A DNA stretch of 64,000 bases, taken from contig NC_089980.1 of assembly GCF_036417845.1 (NCBI RefSeq), positions 46,002,501 through 46,066,500 of the forward strand. The letters are read 5' to 3'. Under the pieces are notes generated by a model, which was not told where the DNA came from, made no database searches, and saw nothing but the letters and a program-made list of their open reading frames with translations. A program made the position numbers and the translations under genes. This DNA is from Apteryx mantelli (taxonomy: Eukaryota; Chordata; Aves; Apterygiformes; Apterygidae). This document shows positions 24,467-38,400 of this stretch, piece by piece. How positions within the stretch are numbered: position 1 is the stretch's first letter; each line of letters begins with the position of its first letter.

Positions 24467-27400
24467 GTGAGTGGGGAGAAATTTAGCCTATATGCTGATG
24501 CAGACTGAAAATGTGAATCATGAACACTGCCTTATTTGTAGCAGAATTTGTGTGTACACTATTCTTACACAAATTGAACTTACATCCTAAGCAGAGACCT
24601 TAAAAGACGTCAGTACTGCTGGGCTGTTGTGGTAAGAGAGAAGGTACTTGTCTACTCACTTCCCTTGTTTCTGCAGAAGCCAGGACTCCTTGCCTTCAAG
24701 AGGGCAGCCAGCCTGCAGTTTATGCACTTCTCTTAAACTTTGGCCATTTGAGTTTCTGTAGATAGGTTCCTTCTTCCAAAAGCTAGGTTTCCTCAGAAGA
24801 AGGACCAGAGAAACAAAAAAGGGCATCCTAGCTCCTTTCAAAAGAAATTTGACTGACTTCCCCACCATCTTCCCTCCATTTAGCAAAAGGGAGCCTTAGC
24901 TCCTCTTGGACTATTTAGGACTTTCAGTTTTCTATCTCCCTATTAGCCTCTCTTCCTGCTCCTTGACAGTGGGTGATCTACCAAGCAACTGATTTTGAGA
25001 AAGGGCAGGTAACACATACCTTTACAGTCTATACTTGTCAGCTGAGACTCAATTTCTAATTTTTCATGTAAATTTGGAATAACTCAAGTGGATCTGAGTT
25101 CCAGGATTCACTTCAGACTTACCATCAATTGATGGTCCTCAGGCCTAAAAGTGGGCAGATATGGGCTCTAGTTCCAGCTTCTGTGAATTATTTTTCTTTC
25201 ATCCAATAAATGTGCACTGTTAATTGCATTTTTTTCTGGGGAAAAGAGTCTTCCCTTTTTCATCTGAGTTCTTTAAACACGGGGACAGGTCGATGCTCCT
25301 TCTTGCCTGCTCCAAATGAAGGGGCACTATTCCTCCTCAAATTCCTGGCATAGCCTGGCAACTCAGCCCTCTTTAGAAACTGAACATGTGATGTATGAAG
25401 CATCCTTTTAGCATATTTTTCAGACCAGTCCTCTGAAGGGACATAGATAAAGAGGCATGAAGAGCTAGATCACAATAGAGCTAAATTTCCAAGTTCGGTT
25501 GCTTCTGAACATATACAGTATCTACATTATGTGTCTAAGTTAGTTTTGATCTATAAGTATTTTCAGGACTACATATTTTGGGGCAGTAGGCTTTCTGGAG
25601 TTTGCTCTGGAAATTCCTGCCTAGATCTAGCACAACTAAAACTTAGATAGTTTGGATGATCCTTTCAGTTCTGATATTCTTTTTCAGTGAAAACAGTGCT
25701 GTTTACCTCAGTCACATTAATCTTGATTTTTCCATTGTAAATGAAACAGCATTGGGCCCAGAAGCTGTGAACCACAGGAGCGTAACTCTTGTGGGACCTT
25801 ACTCTTGGACAATTTTAATAAGTAGAGATGCCAAAGGGTACCTGCGTTTGGAGAAAAAGCTTGTTTTCACAGTTTCTATCCACTGCAAATACCACATGAA
25901 CTTTTATGGGTACAAAACACCTCTGTTAAAAGAGACCAGGCATGAAAGATTTTTTTTTTTTCCAAATGTCTCCTTCTTTACTGAAAAATCTTTGGAAAAA
26001 GGAATTCTGCTAATAATATAAGGCTCACTCTACTCTTTTCTCATTTTTATCCTCAAGCTTCCCATATACCCCTCTTTCATATTTTTCCCTTGTGGAGCTC
26101 CCTGGAACTCGTGCCATTCCCAGAGACAACGCTACCCAAAGACTGGTTAAAATTACAGCTAAGTGTTGTGTGAGTGGGGAGAGAGAAAAAGAAGACAATC
26201 TAAGTAACTACTACAGTTTCTAATGACCCATATCTCATTTAAATCATGGCTGCCTTATGCTTTACAGGCATAAATTTCCTGGGCAAGAGAGGAAACACGG
26301 TGATTTTGCTCTTCCCTTTAGTTTTCATTTTTTATTCTCTTTCCACAGCTCTGCCACCATTGCTTTCCCCAGAATAGCACATCTGATGGCATTTCTGAGG
26401 AATCTGAGAGAGGTTGCAGCACTGTAGTGGGGAAATGAGTCGTGCCGGAGCATGGCAGGAAGAGGGGATAGGGACTAATGGAAGGAAAGAGGAAAGGAGC
26501 TAAGTAGCTCGTTGTGGCCGCAACTGGCTAGCATGGTCACTGCAGTGTCAGGGGTAATCCAGTGCTCCACACCCAGATGGTTCCAGTGTGGACTTGGGTG
26601 CTAGGGAGAGTATCCTGCTGCTTCCACTCGAAGGAGAGGGAGAGTCCTGTCCCCTTCCCATTCATTATGTCTTTCCATGATGCTGTTTCAGAAGTGTAAA
26701 ATGGCCTTCAGAAAGGGACGAAACTGCACTCTAAAGAGAGCATCAGCTAACCAATGAGTCGGGTTTTTCACACGCACAATGTGGATGTTAATGTGAAAAA
26801 GCATCCTGAGACTTCCTGGAAATCCTAAGTACTGGAGACTTAATTAATTACTCATCCTGAAAGAAACTCTCCCTGCAGGCTGGTGTGAAGAGTTTTAAAC
26901 ATCTGTACATAACACTTTATAACTATGAATTGAAATCCCATTTTTATTCCAAAATACAAAGAAGAATGAATGTGGCATATTACTCACTCTGGTGAGTAAT
27001 TACCACACAATGGTAACAAAAGGCATTTGAGGATGATGATGTGAGTGACCACCAAACCTGTTTCTGCTCAGTATATTTACAGTGTTGAATAACTGACTCC
27101 CCTCATTCCTTTCGTGTCCTTGTTTGCTGGTCATCCGCACTGCATAAATGTTAGTTTGTTAACAGGAATTCTTTATTTCCTTCCAAAACAAAACGGATGT
27201 GGGAATGGGCACTGTGGAGCCAAATGCTATGTGCTGCATGTGCCATCAGTCTGCTCTTGAGGGAGCTTTCCCTAAGGGATCCAGGCAGGTGGGAATCCTC
27301 CCTGCTTGACCGAGGGGTCAGAGATCATCCCCTGGGACAGATGTGTTCAGCCGTGGAGATGTCCCTTGTGATGGCACGGTAGGCAATACAGGAGGAGCAA

Positions 27401-30165
27401 AAATGGAGAAGTGATTCATGTGTATTTAACAATTCTGAACAAACGATGAAAAAAGGGGCTGACACTGAGAAGGGGAATGAGTAAGACACTAACTGGTATT
27501 TAGAAATGGAGGTAAAGGAAAGAGGGGAAAGACATGGTGGAAGTTTTGGTGAGGCTCAGTTGCCTATCATCTGTCAGAAAAGACTTGGTGAGAATAATGT
27601 TACAGGGTTATGTTTCAGTTGGCTGAACTGAGCCCTTGGTTATGTCCCTATTTATTTGGATTCCCTGGTAATTTGATGAGATGCTAGAAGCCTCAGGAAA
27701 TTAAAATTAGCAATATTTTTAGAGCAAGCTACATCTGCTTCTTCTCATAAGTCTTTCTTTATCCTCTACCAATTTCCTGAGAGAAGGCTGGCCAAGATGG
27801 CTAACGAGGTTTGACTATTCTATATGTGAGGGCCAGTCATGGAGAAAGCCAAGACGTTGGCATCTATCATTGAAAGGGAGCAAAATGAAGCTCAAGGGCC
27901 TCATTAAATTGCAATATCAAAATACAGAGAGGAGAAAAGCCATTTTGCTGGTAAACGGGTCCACATTTTTTTGCAGGGTCATGTAGCTAAAATCTAAAAT
28001 CTTGAACTTTTTTTGGAAGCTTTTCATCACCCAGTGCAGACAGGGTGTATTGACACACAAGCAAGGAATTCCACATACAGAAGGAAACTGAATAATAAGA
28101 GATAAATTTAGAATAGTTGGAAAAACTGTAATTTTTGAGAAAAGAAAGCCTCTTAAACTGTGTTAATGGAATACAAGTAGTTTTTCTTCAGGGGACTGGA
28201 GAATTAAGTCCATTTACAGATAATGTGACATTTTCCAAAATAAATTCTCCCACACATGAGAGCACTGAGTTGGTGAGAAGAAGATTAATCTCTTATCAAT
28301 GCCTTGTTTATTTTGAACATTTACAGCTCTTTGAGACTAACAGAATGATTTACCAGTGGCTCTGAAATACTGTAAACATGTCATCCAGAGTTTCTACATG
28401 CACTTTTTTCTTTGGGATCTCTAGGATAAGTTCTCCAACTGAACTGGTACTCACATTTGCTATTGAACTTGCTTGAACTTAGGATAGAAAGTGTTGATGT
28501 GACTCACATTTTTAGAATCATTACTAGATCCAGGAAGCAATGAAATAGAAGAAATATTAAAGGAAGAATTAAAGGAATCAACCTCAGTAACAACCCCCAA
28601 ATTTACTATGAGGTCCTATCACCCACATGGAAAAAATGCATTCCCTCTCAGTACTATTGATTCTACATCCAGAAAGAAAACCATAAAATGGCCATTTTTT
28701 TTAAGATGGTATCCAAGAATGCTCTAATTAGCAACAGAAGACTGAAACTATGCAAGAAAAAACCTGAAACATAAGCTTAAAGCATTTTGGAATAAAAGAA
28801 GATGATATTTCTCAATGGGCTTCCAAAATCCTTTAATTTTTTTTAAGAAGATGGAATAGCTGATTTCTGCCATGAATCTGTGTTTGTGGCAAAAGTTAGT
28901 GCAGTTTGCTGCCTCAAAATGGTGAAAAACTGAAGTATTTAATAAGAGGAGACACAAACTCAAAATGCTTTCATAATTTAGAAGAAATGAATTTTTGTGC
29001 ACCAAGTTCAGTACCACAATTACATTTAGAATCTTTTGGCTGATTTTATCAAAAATACTTACTAAGCTCAGCACAGGAAAACAAGAAAATAACTTACAAG
29101 AAACAATGTCGTCGAAGGACAGCTGTTATCAAGATCTAACTTACTAGTGGACTAGGACACCTTACTATATTCTTATGTTGCATACTGAGAGCTGCAAAGT
29201 CTTCATAACTTGAACAGTTGTGTGGTTTAATATGCTAGAGATACAAAGCATATATGCAGGTGTTTCATTTGACACGCCTTCAATGTGTTTCTCATTGTCC
29301 ACTCTTTTGCTAGGAAAAAAATAACGTATACATGTGGAAGCAGAGATGTCCCTGAGCAGGAAAAGTAACAACTCTGATATGGCTAAATTTAAACCTGCAT
29401 CAGTAGAAGTGCTGACAGTAATTAAATTCATAAGTATTATTGGCACTTTCTTGGCTTGATCAGTCATCAGACTCGTCATTCATGATGGAAAAGCATTTTT
29501 AAAAATGCATAGGAAATAACACAAAAGATTTGAGACCCAGAAGGCCTTAAAGGAGCCTAAGTGATCTGCTCACCCCTCCTGCACCACTTACTTCTCCATT
29601 TCTTTCCTCATAATGTTGGAGGAATTTCTGGATTCTAGGGATGTGACAGAACAGAGGTATGGCTAGCAGTTACACAAGGTTAACGGGGCCACAAGAGCCC
29701 AGAAAGGCTATCTTGGGAGAAGATAATAAATAGCCAAAGTGAAAGAGGCCAACAAATTAGCTGAATGACATCAGTTAGCTGGATTTGTTCTTTTTCTCTG
29801 TGATTCCTGACAAATTTGAGTGTTCTGTATATATATAGTCCCTGTGAGCTTCTGTAAGACTATATATGAAGAAAGAGAGTTTGTTCTAAAGAGCTTAAAA
29901 CCATATTCAAGTGTTATGATATTTAAATAAGCATTAAGATTTATTCAAACAACATATGTGGGTTTGTTTTTATATTTCTGTCAGTGTTCCATCCATTCCT
30001 AAAGTTTTATTCTGACTATACACATATAAGATTGAGGAGGGAACAATTAAACAGTCATTACATTACTAGCATATGCAATCTTATAGTGAAAGATGGACAA
30101 ATCTTCTGCTATAATTTCTAGTCACATTTCCACATTGATATAACAGTTGTTAGAGTGAAGATACT
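24467..30165. other. no gene recognised
   Basis: No exon, structural RNA or clear repeat could be identified on either strand. Open frames are short and unfamiliar. Confidence 0.55.
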
Positions 30166-30239
30166 TTTCTATACAGAATTGTAAGAAATCTATGAAATAC
30201 CTTTCTATTTCTATACACAATTGTAAGAAATCTATGAAA
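30166..30239. repeat. tandem duplication, 42-bp period
   Basis: A 32-base string beginning TTTCTATACA at 30166-30197 recurs at 30208-30239 with a single substitution (ACAGAATTG versus ACACAATTG). High identity in otherwise old DNA indicates a fairly recent local duplication. Confidence 0.9.
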
Positions 30240-32819
30240 ATGATATAAAAGAACATTGAGGTTTCTTTAGGATGGCCTCAGACCTCAGTAACAACAACAT
30301 GGTCCATAAAGCCTTAATTCCATCCCCATGTACAAATGCATGACCAACAATTAGAAGATCCCATGTAATTTTTTTCCTGCAGGCCTTCTACTTCATTCAG
30401 GATGGTGTATCATTAGATTTGTCAGTGACATCTCTAAAAATCTCATTAGATCCTTGCTGGCCTTGCAGGCCCTGAACCTATAGAAAGGAAGCTCATTTCT
30501 CCTGATTTTTCACAGCAGCAGCCTGGAAAACCTTTAGTGAGCTGGGCTTCTGAAGCCCAGGGTGGGGTCAAAATCTTTGTTGGGAGTCTTCAATTTACAT
30601 CTAATTAAGTCTACGAATAAGCAAACCTTGCTTTTTGCCTGCCATAAATTCCTTGCTCTTTGAGGCTTTCAGTTGTCACAAATTTACTGTTGAAACCACT
30701 ACTGAGCTATGAATATCATCTTCAGTAAGATATTGCTCACTAGAATCTAGTGGTGGAATGCATATAACAGTAATTGGCACTGATTATAGCTGCTGTGCTG
30801 TAAGACATTGTCAGCCCTAACCTTCTTCCACTGTTGGGGCCTCCTTTCTGCTGCTTCTTTGCTGCTTTGTTTTGAATATATAGCAGCAGTGTTAGAATTA
30901 TTCATGTTAGGATTTTATACTAATGCCTATCACCATACTGTGAATGTGCCATTCATTTAGATGCCATATTAGAAGTCCATATTAGACCTTTTCTTTTCTT
31001 GCTCCTGGCTGGAAGTCTAATTGTAAGGATTCAGCCCTAATACAATTAGTGCAATTAACAGTGCTCTCAATTCTTAAGATTTTTAAACAGTCCTATGATA
31101 TTTCTTGTTCCCTGAGATTCTGGAGCTGCTGGAGTAAGGATACTTGAAGACTGCAGATTTTCTCATTAGAAGAAAAAATAAAAATAAAAGGAAGGAAAAT
31201 TTCTAGCATTCCAGTTTTGAGGGAAGAACTTTAAAATGGAAACTTTAAATGCTGACAGAAAGAAACAAAGAGAACCAGAAGCCTATTAATACTTTTGTGT
31301 TGTGTTTTTATTTTAAAGCCATTCTCAGATTTTGGGGATCTGGCTTATGTTTTATGAGCATATTTGATTCATGCTTTCTTCTGGTGGAAGATAAAGCACT
31401 ATATGACAGAAATTTAGCTTAAAAGCAGGAGTCAAAACTTTGCCAAAAAACAGTGGCAGAAAGAACTTGAAAACATTGCTTAAGTTGGTTAGAAAAAGAA
31501 TTCATCCTAGAGAAACAGGGGAAAAAAAAACTTTCATCACATAATTTAGGAAACAGGATCTGGATTACTGTAACATCTGGTGTGGGCTCACATTGGTTCA
31601 ATCCCAAACAAACTCTTCTGTGCAATTACACTGGAAAGAAGCTACAGTGCGGTAGGCAGCAGATTTTGAAAATGGCAAGATGTTTTTCGCTCGCTGCTCT
31701 TGGATTTGTCATATTTCCATTCTATGCAAAATCACCGAACAAAATGATGAATGGCAGCTACTTGCATACTGCATTTAACTTTCTTTCACAAAGCTGTTGA
31801 AAGTATGAGTCTCTGTGACAGATAGTAGAAATCTATAGATTTCTTGTTAAATTATCTAATTTTTTCAGGACTCCAGTCTTGCTATGCACTTCAGCCAAGA
31901 ATTAATTTAACAGTTTAGTTCTGTCAGACAAGAGCATGCCATTGACCTCATGTTTCTTAATCTTGTCACTGACTTTACTACGTGACACCAGAACTCTGTG
32001 GATACCTAATATGCTCAGAGAGCTCAAATTTTATTAAGGTATCTGCCTCCTGACTGCGTCAGCAAATGAATTGTAATGAAAGACTGAAAGTAGAAATACA
32101 TAGCTTGTAAAATCATCAAGCCAAAACTAGATGTGGTTGTAATCTGGGACAGTCTCATCATTCTGTAAGGAAAAAGCTTTAAGGATTGCTGTAGGTAAAC
32201 TTTGGGCAGCACTTTCAGAAGCCTGGGGGCTGCACCCACAACTCAGCAATGAAGGGGTTAAGTCAAGGGCCTCTTTTCAGAAGCTCCCTGTGCTTCAGTA
32301 GGAAAAGGCTCCGTAAATCAATGCTTTTTTGATAACCTCTGTCCCAAAGAAAAAGGGGTGATCAAGAGGGATCTACTGCGGCTTGACCATGACAGAAGAA
32401 GGAACTTTATGGATCATTAATTTAAAGACACCAGCCAAGGCTAAGTTTAGCTGGAAGAAAGGAACATCTGTCTTACCCAGGTAGCCTTAGATTGGATTGA
32501 CATACTGCAGCATAGATGCATAATTATCATCTTGCCTTAAAAAAGGAAAAAAAAAAGGCAACAAACATCATGTTTTCTGATAGCAAGAATGATAAGCAAA
32601 ACCCATGCATTAAATTAAATGTTCTAAACATCACTGTATTGACGATCTGTGGGCTCTCAGTTCTGAAGGCGTTTGTGCAAAGGTACACAGTGGGCCTCCC
32701 TAACAGCCACATTCGCACCATTTATGAAGTGAAATTTTCAGGCAAGGGTATGCATAACAGCATAGTATTCACTTATTGTATACGATAGAATTAGAACCAG
32801 TTTATTCTTAACCAGTCTG
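30240..32819. other. no gene recognised; possible regulatory DNA
   Basis: No gene. An odd palindrome CTGGGCTTC-T-GAAGCCCAG is at 30542-30560. Two copies of CCATATTAGA (30964-30973, 30978-30987), followed by several TAATTG/CAATTA homeodomain-type cores at about 31018-31056, might belong to a conserved non-coding element. Confidence 0.45.
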
Positions 32820-33062
32820 TTTATTTCATAAGCTCCCCTCCCTGTAATATCCTACGACAGTTGGGGAATGCATCTGCTGGTCTGTATTTGTTGGCGGCTC
32901 TCCGAAACACGGGACTGCGAGGTAGTGTGTTTGTGCAGCAAAGCCAGTGCATCAGCAGGAAGGCCGCGGAGCTCTCCTCCAGGTGCTCTCTCTTCTCTGC
33001 AGTAGCACAGACAGGACTTGTCAACGGCTGTTGCCAGAGCAACTGAATCCTCTCGCAAAATA
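32820..33062. promoter_or_regulatory. CpG-enriched block, candidate promoter or enhancer
   Basis: About nine CpG dinucleotides fall within roughly 220 bases, in a window otherwise nearly free of CpG, together with a higher GC content and an RFX X-box near the right end. Open frames cross it on both strands (107 residues minus, 61 plus) but neither translation is recognisable. CpG clustering with an X-box is typical of promoters of cilium-related genes or of their alternative transcripts. No downstream gene could be found, so this may be a lncRNA promoter, a distal enhancer or an unmethylated conserved element. Confidence 0.4.
33030..33043. promoter_or_regulatory. perfect RFX X-box motif
   Basis: GTTGCCAGAGCAAC fits the RFX consensus GTNRCC-N(0-3)-RGYAAC at every position with the favoured two-base spacer, and it is palindromic. 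Known RFX factors bind such sites in promoters of ciliary genes and MHC class II genes. The position inside the CpG-enriched block makes chance less likely. Confidence 0.5.
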
Positions 33063-34775
33063 GTATTGCTGATGTGAGACAGCTGTACCCCACAGAAGAT
33101 ACAAAAGCAATGATGTTAAAGTGACTTCTTATGAAAAACGGCATGCTGTGATTAACAGGCTAAGAAATTACAGTTCCATGTTTGCTGGGATCATCATTGT
33201 GATGCTGCTTTGCTGATAAATAGAATAATACTCTACAAAACAGTGTTCATTAGCAGGGTTTTAGGGTAAATTCAGCCCTTTTCTCCACAAAAAAGCTCTC
33301 TATGTTATAAGTTGAAAAACTAAACAGGGTAAGTTCAAAGGACTGGCTGAAAAGGGTCACGCCATCCTTACCAGTTCCTTATGTGCTCATTCAGGCAGCA
33401 AGAAGAGGCAAGAAACTAAGCTGTGCAAAGCCAGAAGAAAAGTAAGAGAAAAGAGGCCTTCGGTTGAAAACTATGACTCTGCTTTACTGCTGCACTGTGG
33501 ATGCTGAAAATAACACTTCCATGCAGGTTTCTTTTCCCGTTTGACTTAGCATGCAGAGCAGATCTCCAATGAGGAAGCAATTCCCTTTCAGTCTCTAGCT
33601 AGAGAAGCCACTTTTAGGGTTAGGAAGCTTCTCCAAAAAGACACTGAAGACTGGCTGAAAACAGAGTCTCTCATTTATGAAATAAATACATCTTTCACCC
33701 AGTCATCTGTTTATTTATTCAATCTATCTTTTATTTAGGCTCAAATTCAAGTTGAAATACTGCAGTAAAATGTTAAGTTGATTCACAGAAAGTAAGAGTT
33801 GAAGGACAAATGTGTAAGATGAGTTACAGCACTTGCAAAAAATTAAGTGGCAGCAAGTTATTTGAACAGGATATTTTCTATTCTCAGACCATATAGCTTT
33901 CTCATAATTCTTAAGCTGCAAAGCACGTGAAGGCATAAGGACAGTCTTTGGCACTGGACCCTTTAATAGATTGCATTCAGAAAAATGGGGTTGGACTGGA
34001 AAGTGGCTGTTACTGAACAGAATGTTGAGGGCAGCAGATGTCATCTGTCTCCGTTTCCACACAGAAGGAAAGAGTGAGAAAGAAAAGATGTGTGACTTGT
34101 TGTGTATGAATACTACTCATACCTTTAGCTGTCTCTGTTTCCAATGCCAAAAGAAATAAAGGAAAGAGTGGTGGGATTAGAAAGCGAACACTGACTTTTG
34201 TGTTTAGATTTCTCATCGGGGTGTCAAACTACAAGATGCTGAGCACTCTGTCCCTTATTTCACTAGCCCTGTTTATTTCAGTAGGTCTAATAATTTATTT
34301 AAGATTAAGTCCATCCTTGAGGATTTTGCTGGATCAGGCTCATGAAGTTTGATATTTTGCAGTGTCAATCCTACAGCTCTCTCAGTGGTGTGCTTTTCTT
34401 CAGAAGACATAACTGATGTGACATTCATTTCAGATGTGTTCAGATTTGGTTGTGTTTTGAAATCCCTTGAGACTAGATGTTATGACAGTTATGTCTTCTG
34501 AAGAAATAATTATCTACTTGTTATAGGAATATCTATAGTTTTTCTCAAGGAGTTTAGTACTTTCTATTCTAGTTTTTGTAAAATTAATTGAAAAGTAGTT
34601 TCCTATTTTTTTCTTCATTTGCTTTATTTATTACCATATTGCATTATTACTTTATTGTCAGGTACATCTACTGTGAAAGCAGCTATTGATTTTAGTTTAG
34701 TTTATTTTAAATTTATGTAAAAATCACTTTTTAATCTCTCCAGTACTCAGATGCATTACTAAAAGTATACAGAGA
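33063..34775. other. no gene recognised
   Basis: AT-rich DNA without recognisable exons or repeats. The 112-residue minus-strand frame (33724-34062) has no familiar features. Confidence 0.55.
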
Positions 34776-34850
34776 TGGATTCTAGTTTCACAACTGGTGT
34801 AACTCAGGAGTTAGTCCATCAGACTTAATGGATTATATCAGGCCCAAACT
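34776..34850. mobile_element. MITE relic (sauropsid palindromic type)
   Basis: Resembles the sauropsid element whose consensus contains 'actggtgtaaatcaggagtaactccattgaagtcaatgg...tcaggccc'. Here the pieces are ACTGGTGTAACTCAGGAGTT, GACTTAATGGATTA and ATATCAGGCCC. The right arm is shortened. Named from memory of the consensus, with uncertain edges. Confidence 0.5.
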
Positions 34851-35404
34851 GAGTAAACATTGTCAGCTCAAAGAGATCAGTACAATTCTGTTAAAAATGA
34901 CATTGGTAAGAGCCTCTAGGGACTTTCTCCATTATCAGATTAGTGCAGCTAATCCACTTTATATGCTTTCCGCTTGATGTCATTGTTTCCTATTTTATCT
35001 TTTTCTGAGTGGAAAATTTTTGTTTCCTTTAAAATATACTAGTTGAGATCTTTACAAGATTGTTGATATTTGCACTGTATGCATAAGGTGAACCTCTCCT
35101 CAGATCCTACTTGTCTTCTTTGGGAATTAGGGAAAGAAATGTGCACTTCTGCATAAAATGTAGTTCAGTATAAGCTACTGAAAGAGGGTGCCCTAACATG
35201 ACAATTTCATTTTGGAGTTGTGAGCCATTTCCATTTGAATCAGCATAATCTTACACAGTTCATCTATCTTTTAAATATCAGTGTTATCAATATTTGGCAA
35301 ACAAGACACAAATATCATTATGGAACAGATTGGCTTTCAAAATGTCAGAAATCTATCTATGAATCCATTTTCTAAATTATGAGAATTGTTTCAGCTGTCT
35401 TTCC

Positions 35405-35442
35405 AAGTGCTCCAACATTGAAATAATTATGTTGGAGCATTT
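35405..35442. repeat. inverted repeat / hairpin, 14-bp stem
   Basis: TGCTCCAACAT (35408-35418) and its exact complement ATGTTGGAGCA (35429-35439) enclose a ten-base loop. Three more pairs (one G-U) extend the stem to 14. It is too short for a typical pre-microRNA, which needs a stem of about 22 or more pairs with room for both arms. Confidence 0.8.
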
Positions 35443-38400
35443 TATTCACTAAACTGATCTTTTCTAGAAAAGGACTTCTTGCATCTTTAAGGTTGCTTCC
35501 ATATTGAAGACTTTTGAGATTGGAACTGTGTTCACTGTATTGCTTGTCTATATGATGCTATTAAAAAAACAAATACCTATCACATATATACTCAGTAAAG
35601 GAGACACTGTGTCTGTCCTTATTTCCTCCCTTCCCTCCATATTTCTAACCGACTATGGCTATCCACTGGTAATCAGCTTGCATATATTGAAAACATCATT
35701 TAGTTTCAGAAATAACTCTGCTTATCCACAAGTGTTCATTTTGCTTTTATCTCAGTAACTGTCTCAGCTAAACAAAATGGGGTAATGATGCGGAGGCATC
35801 TTCTAAATTATGAAAAGGTACTTTCGTCCTTTAATATCCTCCTTTCTGTGGATCCAATGCAGCTAGGTACTCACATGTTATCTCCTTTCCTCAGACAAGA
35901 TTGTCCTTTGGCAAATTCGGACTTCCACACATGCAAAGACCAGAGACAAGAATACCAGCAGTAGGTACCTGGGGCTCCAGTAACATTTCACAAGTTTTCA
36001 ATATAAAAGGGAAGATACTTCCATCTTCTAAGCCAGTTCTGAGACTGCTGGGGCAAGAAGAAAGAATTTCCAAAGTCTGAATGGAAATCTTGTGTGTCTA
36101 CCAGATATCTTGAGAAAAACTCCTGAAGTACCTTTGATAATGTCAGGGAATTAAATGGGAATTTGACTATTGACTGCAATGGAGACATGTTTTTGCTCCT
36201 GTGTTAATAAGCTGAGCCAGTGTGCACTCTGCTAGAGGTTAGAGAGATCAAAGTCCTCCACCACAGAACCCTTGAATAACTCCTTCTGTCTTCAAGAGCT
36301 CCTCCAGACAATCTGACCGGGTGGAGATGGCAGAAAATGCAGGGAAGCATGCATCATTTCCCACATTTTTCTCCTGGCAGGGTTGAAATAAAGAACCTTC
36401 TTTTTGTGACTTGTAATTATTAAAACTCTTTATACTCTTCCCCCTGTTCTCTTCCTCTACCCCCAAATTTCTTTTCCACTTTAAAATCAATTTGACAACT
36501 GGGTTGTGAGCAGAGTCATGGCCCAAAGCTGGACTTTCCCAGTGGGTCATGAATCCCCATTTGCTGTTATTGGTTATTACTTTCTCGATGTTCTTTCACT
36601 TTAAACAATATATATGCTAGCACTGTAATATTTTCTGTCTTTGAAACACAAGAGGACAATGTTTTTTGTGAGATCCTGATCATAAATTGAATTTCTTGGA
36701 CAGGAATACTCACTTGGCATTAAGCAACAGTAAAGGCCTTTGCTTTCACTTCAGGCTGCTTTAGAACATTTCAAAGGCTACAGGAAATATTCTTTCTATG
36801 ATTTACACTCTATCTTAATTGTGCTGCAGTATTTCCAAAACAATATTGAGGGATGTTCTTTTGTGGGTAGGTAGGAACAAAATATCTTGTTTAACTTTTG
36901 AGCTATGTATATTTTCTTGGCAAAGATTAATTTGGGAGATGGATAGAAGATAGCCTTTTTGCTCCAAGGAAGGGTTTTACTATAGCAGATTGAATTTTGT
37001 TACCAATGATAACCCATTAAAAATGGGATTCAGTTTTAAGAAATAAAAGAAGAACTGATATTTCCCTGGCTATTTCCCAAAGGCTGTTGAGCTGACAATT
37101 TTTTTTTAAAGTCTGTCACAAAAAGCATCTTATTGTTTGTCCTCTATTTCTCATTTTTGTAAAAGAAACCAATCTTGCTTACTGATCATGCCAAGCTGGA
37201 CTGTCTATACCTTTTAAGAGCCAAAGAATAGTAAGACATAGGGTCCAATACAACTCAGCATGGAAAAGGTGAGAAGTGAACAGGAGTTTTGTTGACCCTC
37301 TCTTCTTCTGACTTGTATGCTGTTTTTCTCTTCTTTTCTTCTACCTCTGCAACCCTGGATTGGAGAATAGCAACATGAGAGATTTTCCTGCTAGAAACCT
37401 GATAAAAAGATAAAGATCATCTAAAACACCTGCTGCCTCCAGCAGGCCCAGTGTCAAATTGTGTGTAGAACCCTCTCAGGAATGGCAAGGAGGAGCATTG
37501 GCGTGCCAGAGGAAGGGAAATTTCTATACAATGTTGTTCTGATAAGAGTCTGGGGCCTCTGAAATTAACTGGCATTTGCGTGTTTCGAGAGGCTGAAAAT
37601 TCTTCACTGTGCAGCAAAATTTTATGACAATTTGTTCTGGTTTTGGTATAGGTTTCAAAATGCAGGTTTTTGTCACAAGATTGTGGCAGCTGTGGGAAGT
37701 GTTCTTTTTTTTCTTGTTTTTTTACGGGTGCAGTAATATCTAGTTTTATCCAAACAGACAGTTTCTTTTCTCTTTCTTGCAGACACTGAATTTGGCATTT
37801 GATTTTGGTTTAATTGATGGTGGAATTCATATGATATGAGTCACAGAGTATTTCCTTTGAGTGCATGTTTTGCTGGATTTACCTACTGTCACTTAGAAAA
37901 TCAGCATTACTACTCATTTCTGAGATCTCTCAGAGATATTATATGTTGAGCTGAACTGTATGCTCACTTGAAAATAAAGACAACAAATGATATACTGAAA
38001 ATGTTCAAAAGTTTACACCAGAAAGCCCATTCAAATTTTAATGAGTATTTTTCCACCCAAATGGCAACACTTCTACTATTTGCCCATCAGTTACACTCAA
38101 CAGATAAGACTGAGGTGGACTTCCTATTATAACAAGCTCTCTGGTCCTTGTTGATGATCAGTGCGTCCTGTCCAAATGTGTACAGCTAACTTTCATTCAC
38201 CGACAGCCACACTTGTTGGTAGACTCCACACTGCATTCATAGCCTGTAGTCATCAGGATGACTTTTCTCCCCAAATAAGGTGGTCCCTATGCTGCAACTA
38301 TGCTTCCCCCTTCCCAAAATGTGCAAAACTACACTTTTCTATCTCACCACTTTTGTATCAGCAGCAGGCCCTCACACACACCTCTGTGGCATGTAAAGGG

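Noticed and set aside
37783-37840. Sequence after a strong polypyrimidine-AG acceptor
   Set aside because: Short unrecognised open stretch with no partner exon; such acceptors are common by chance.
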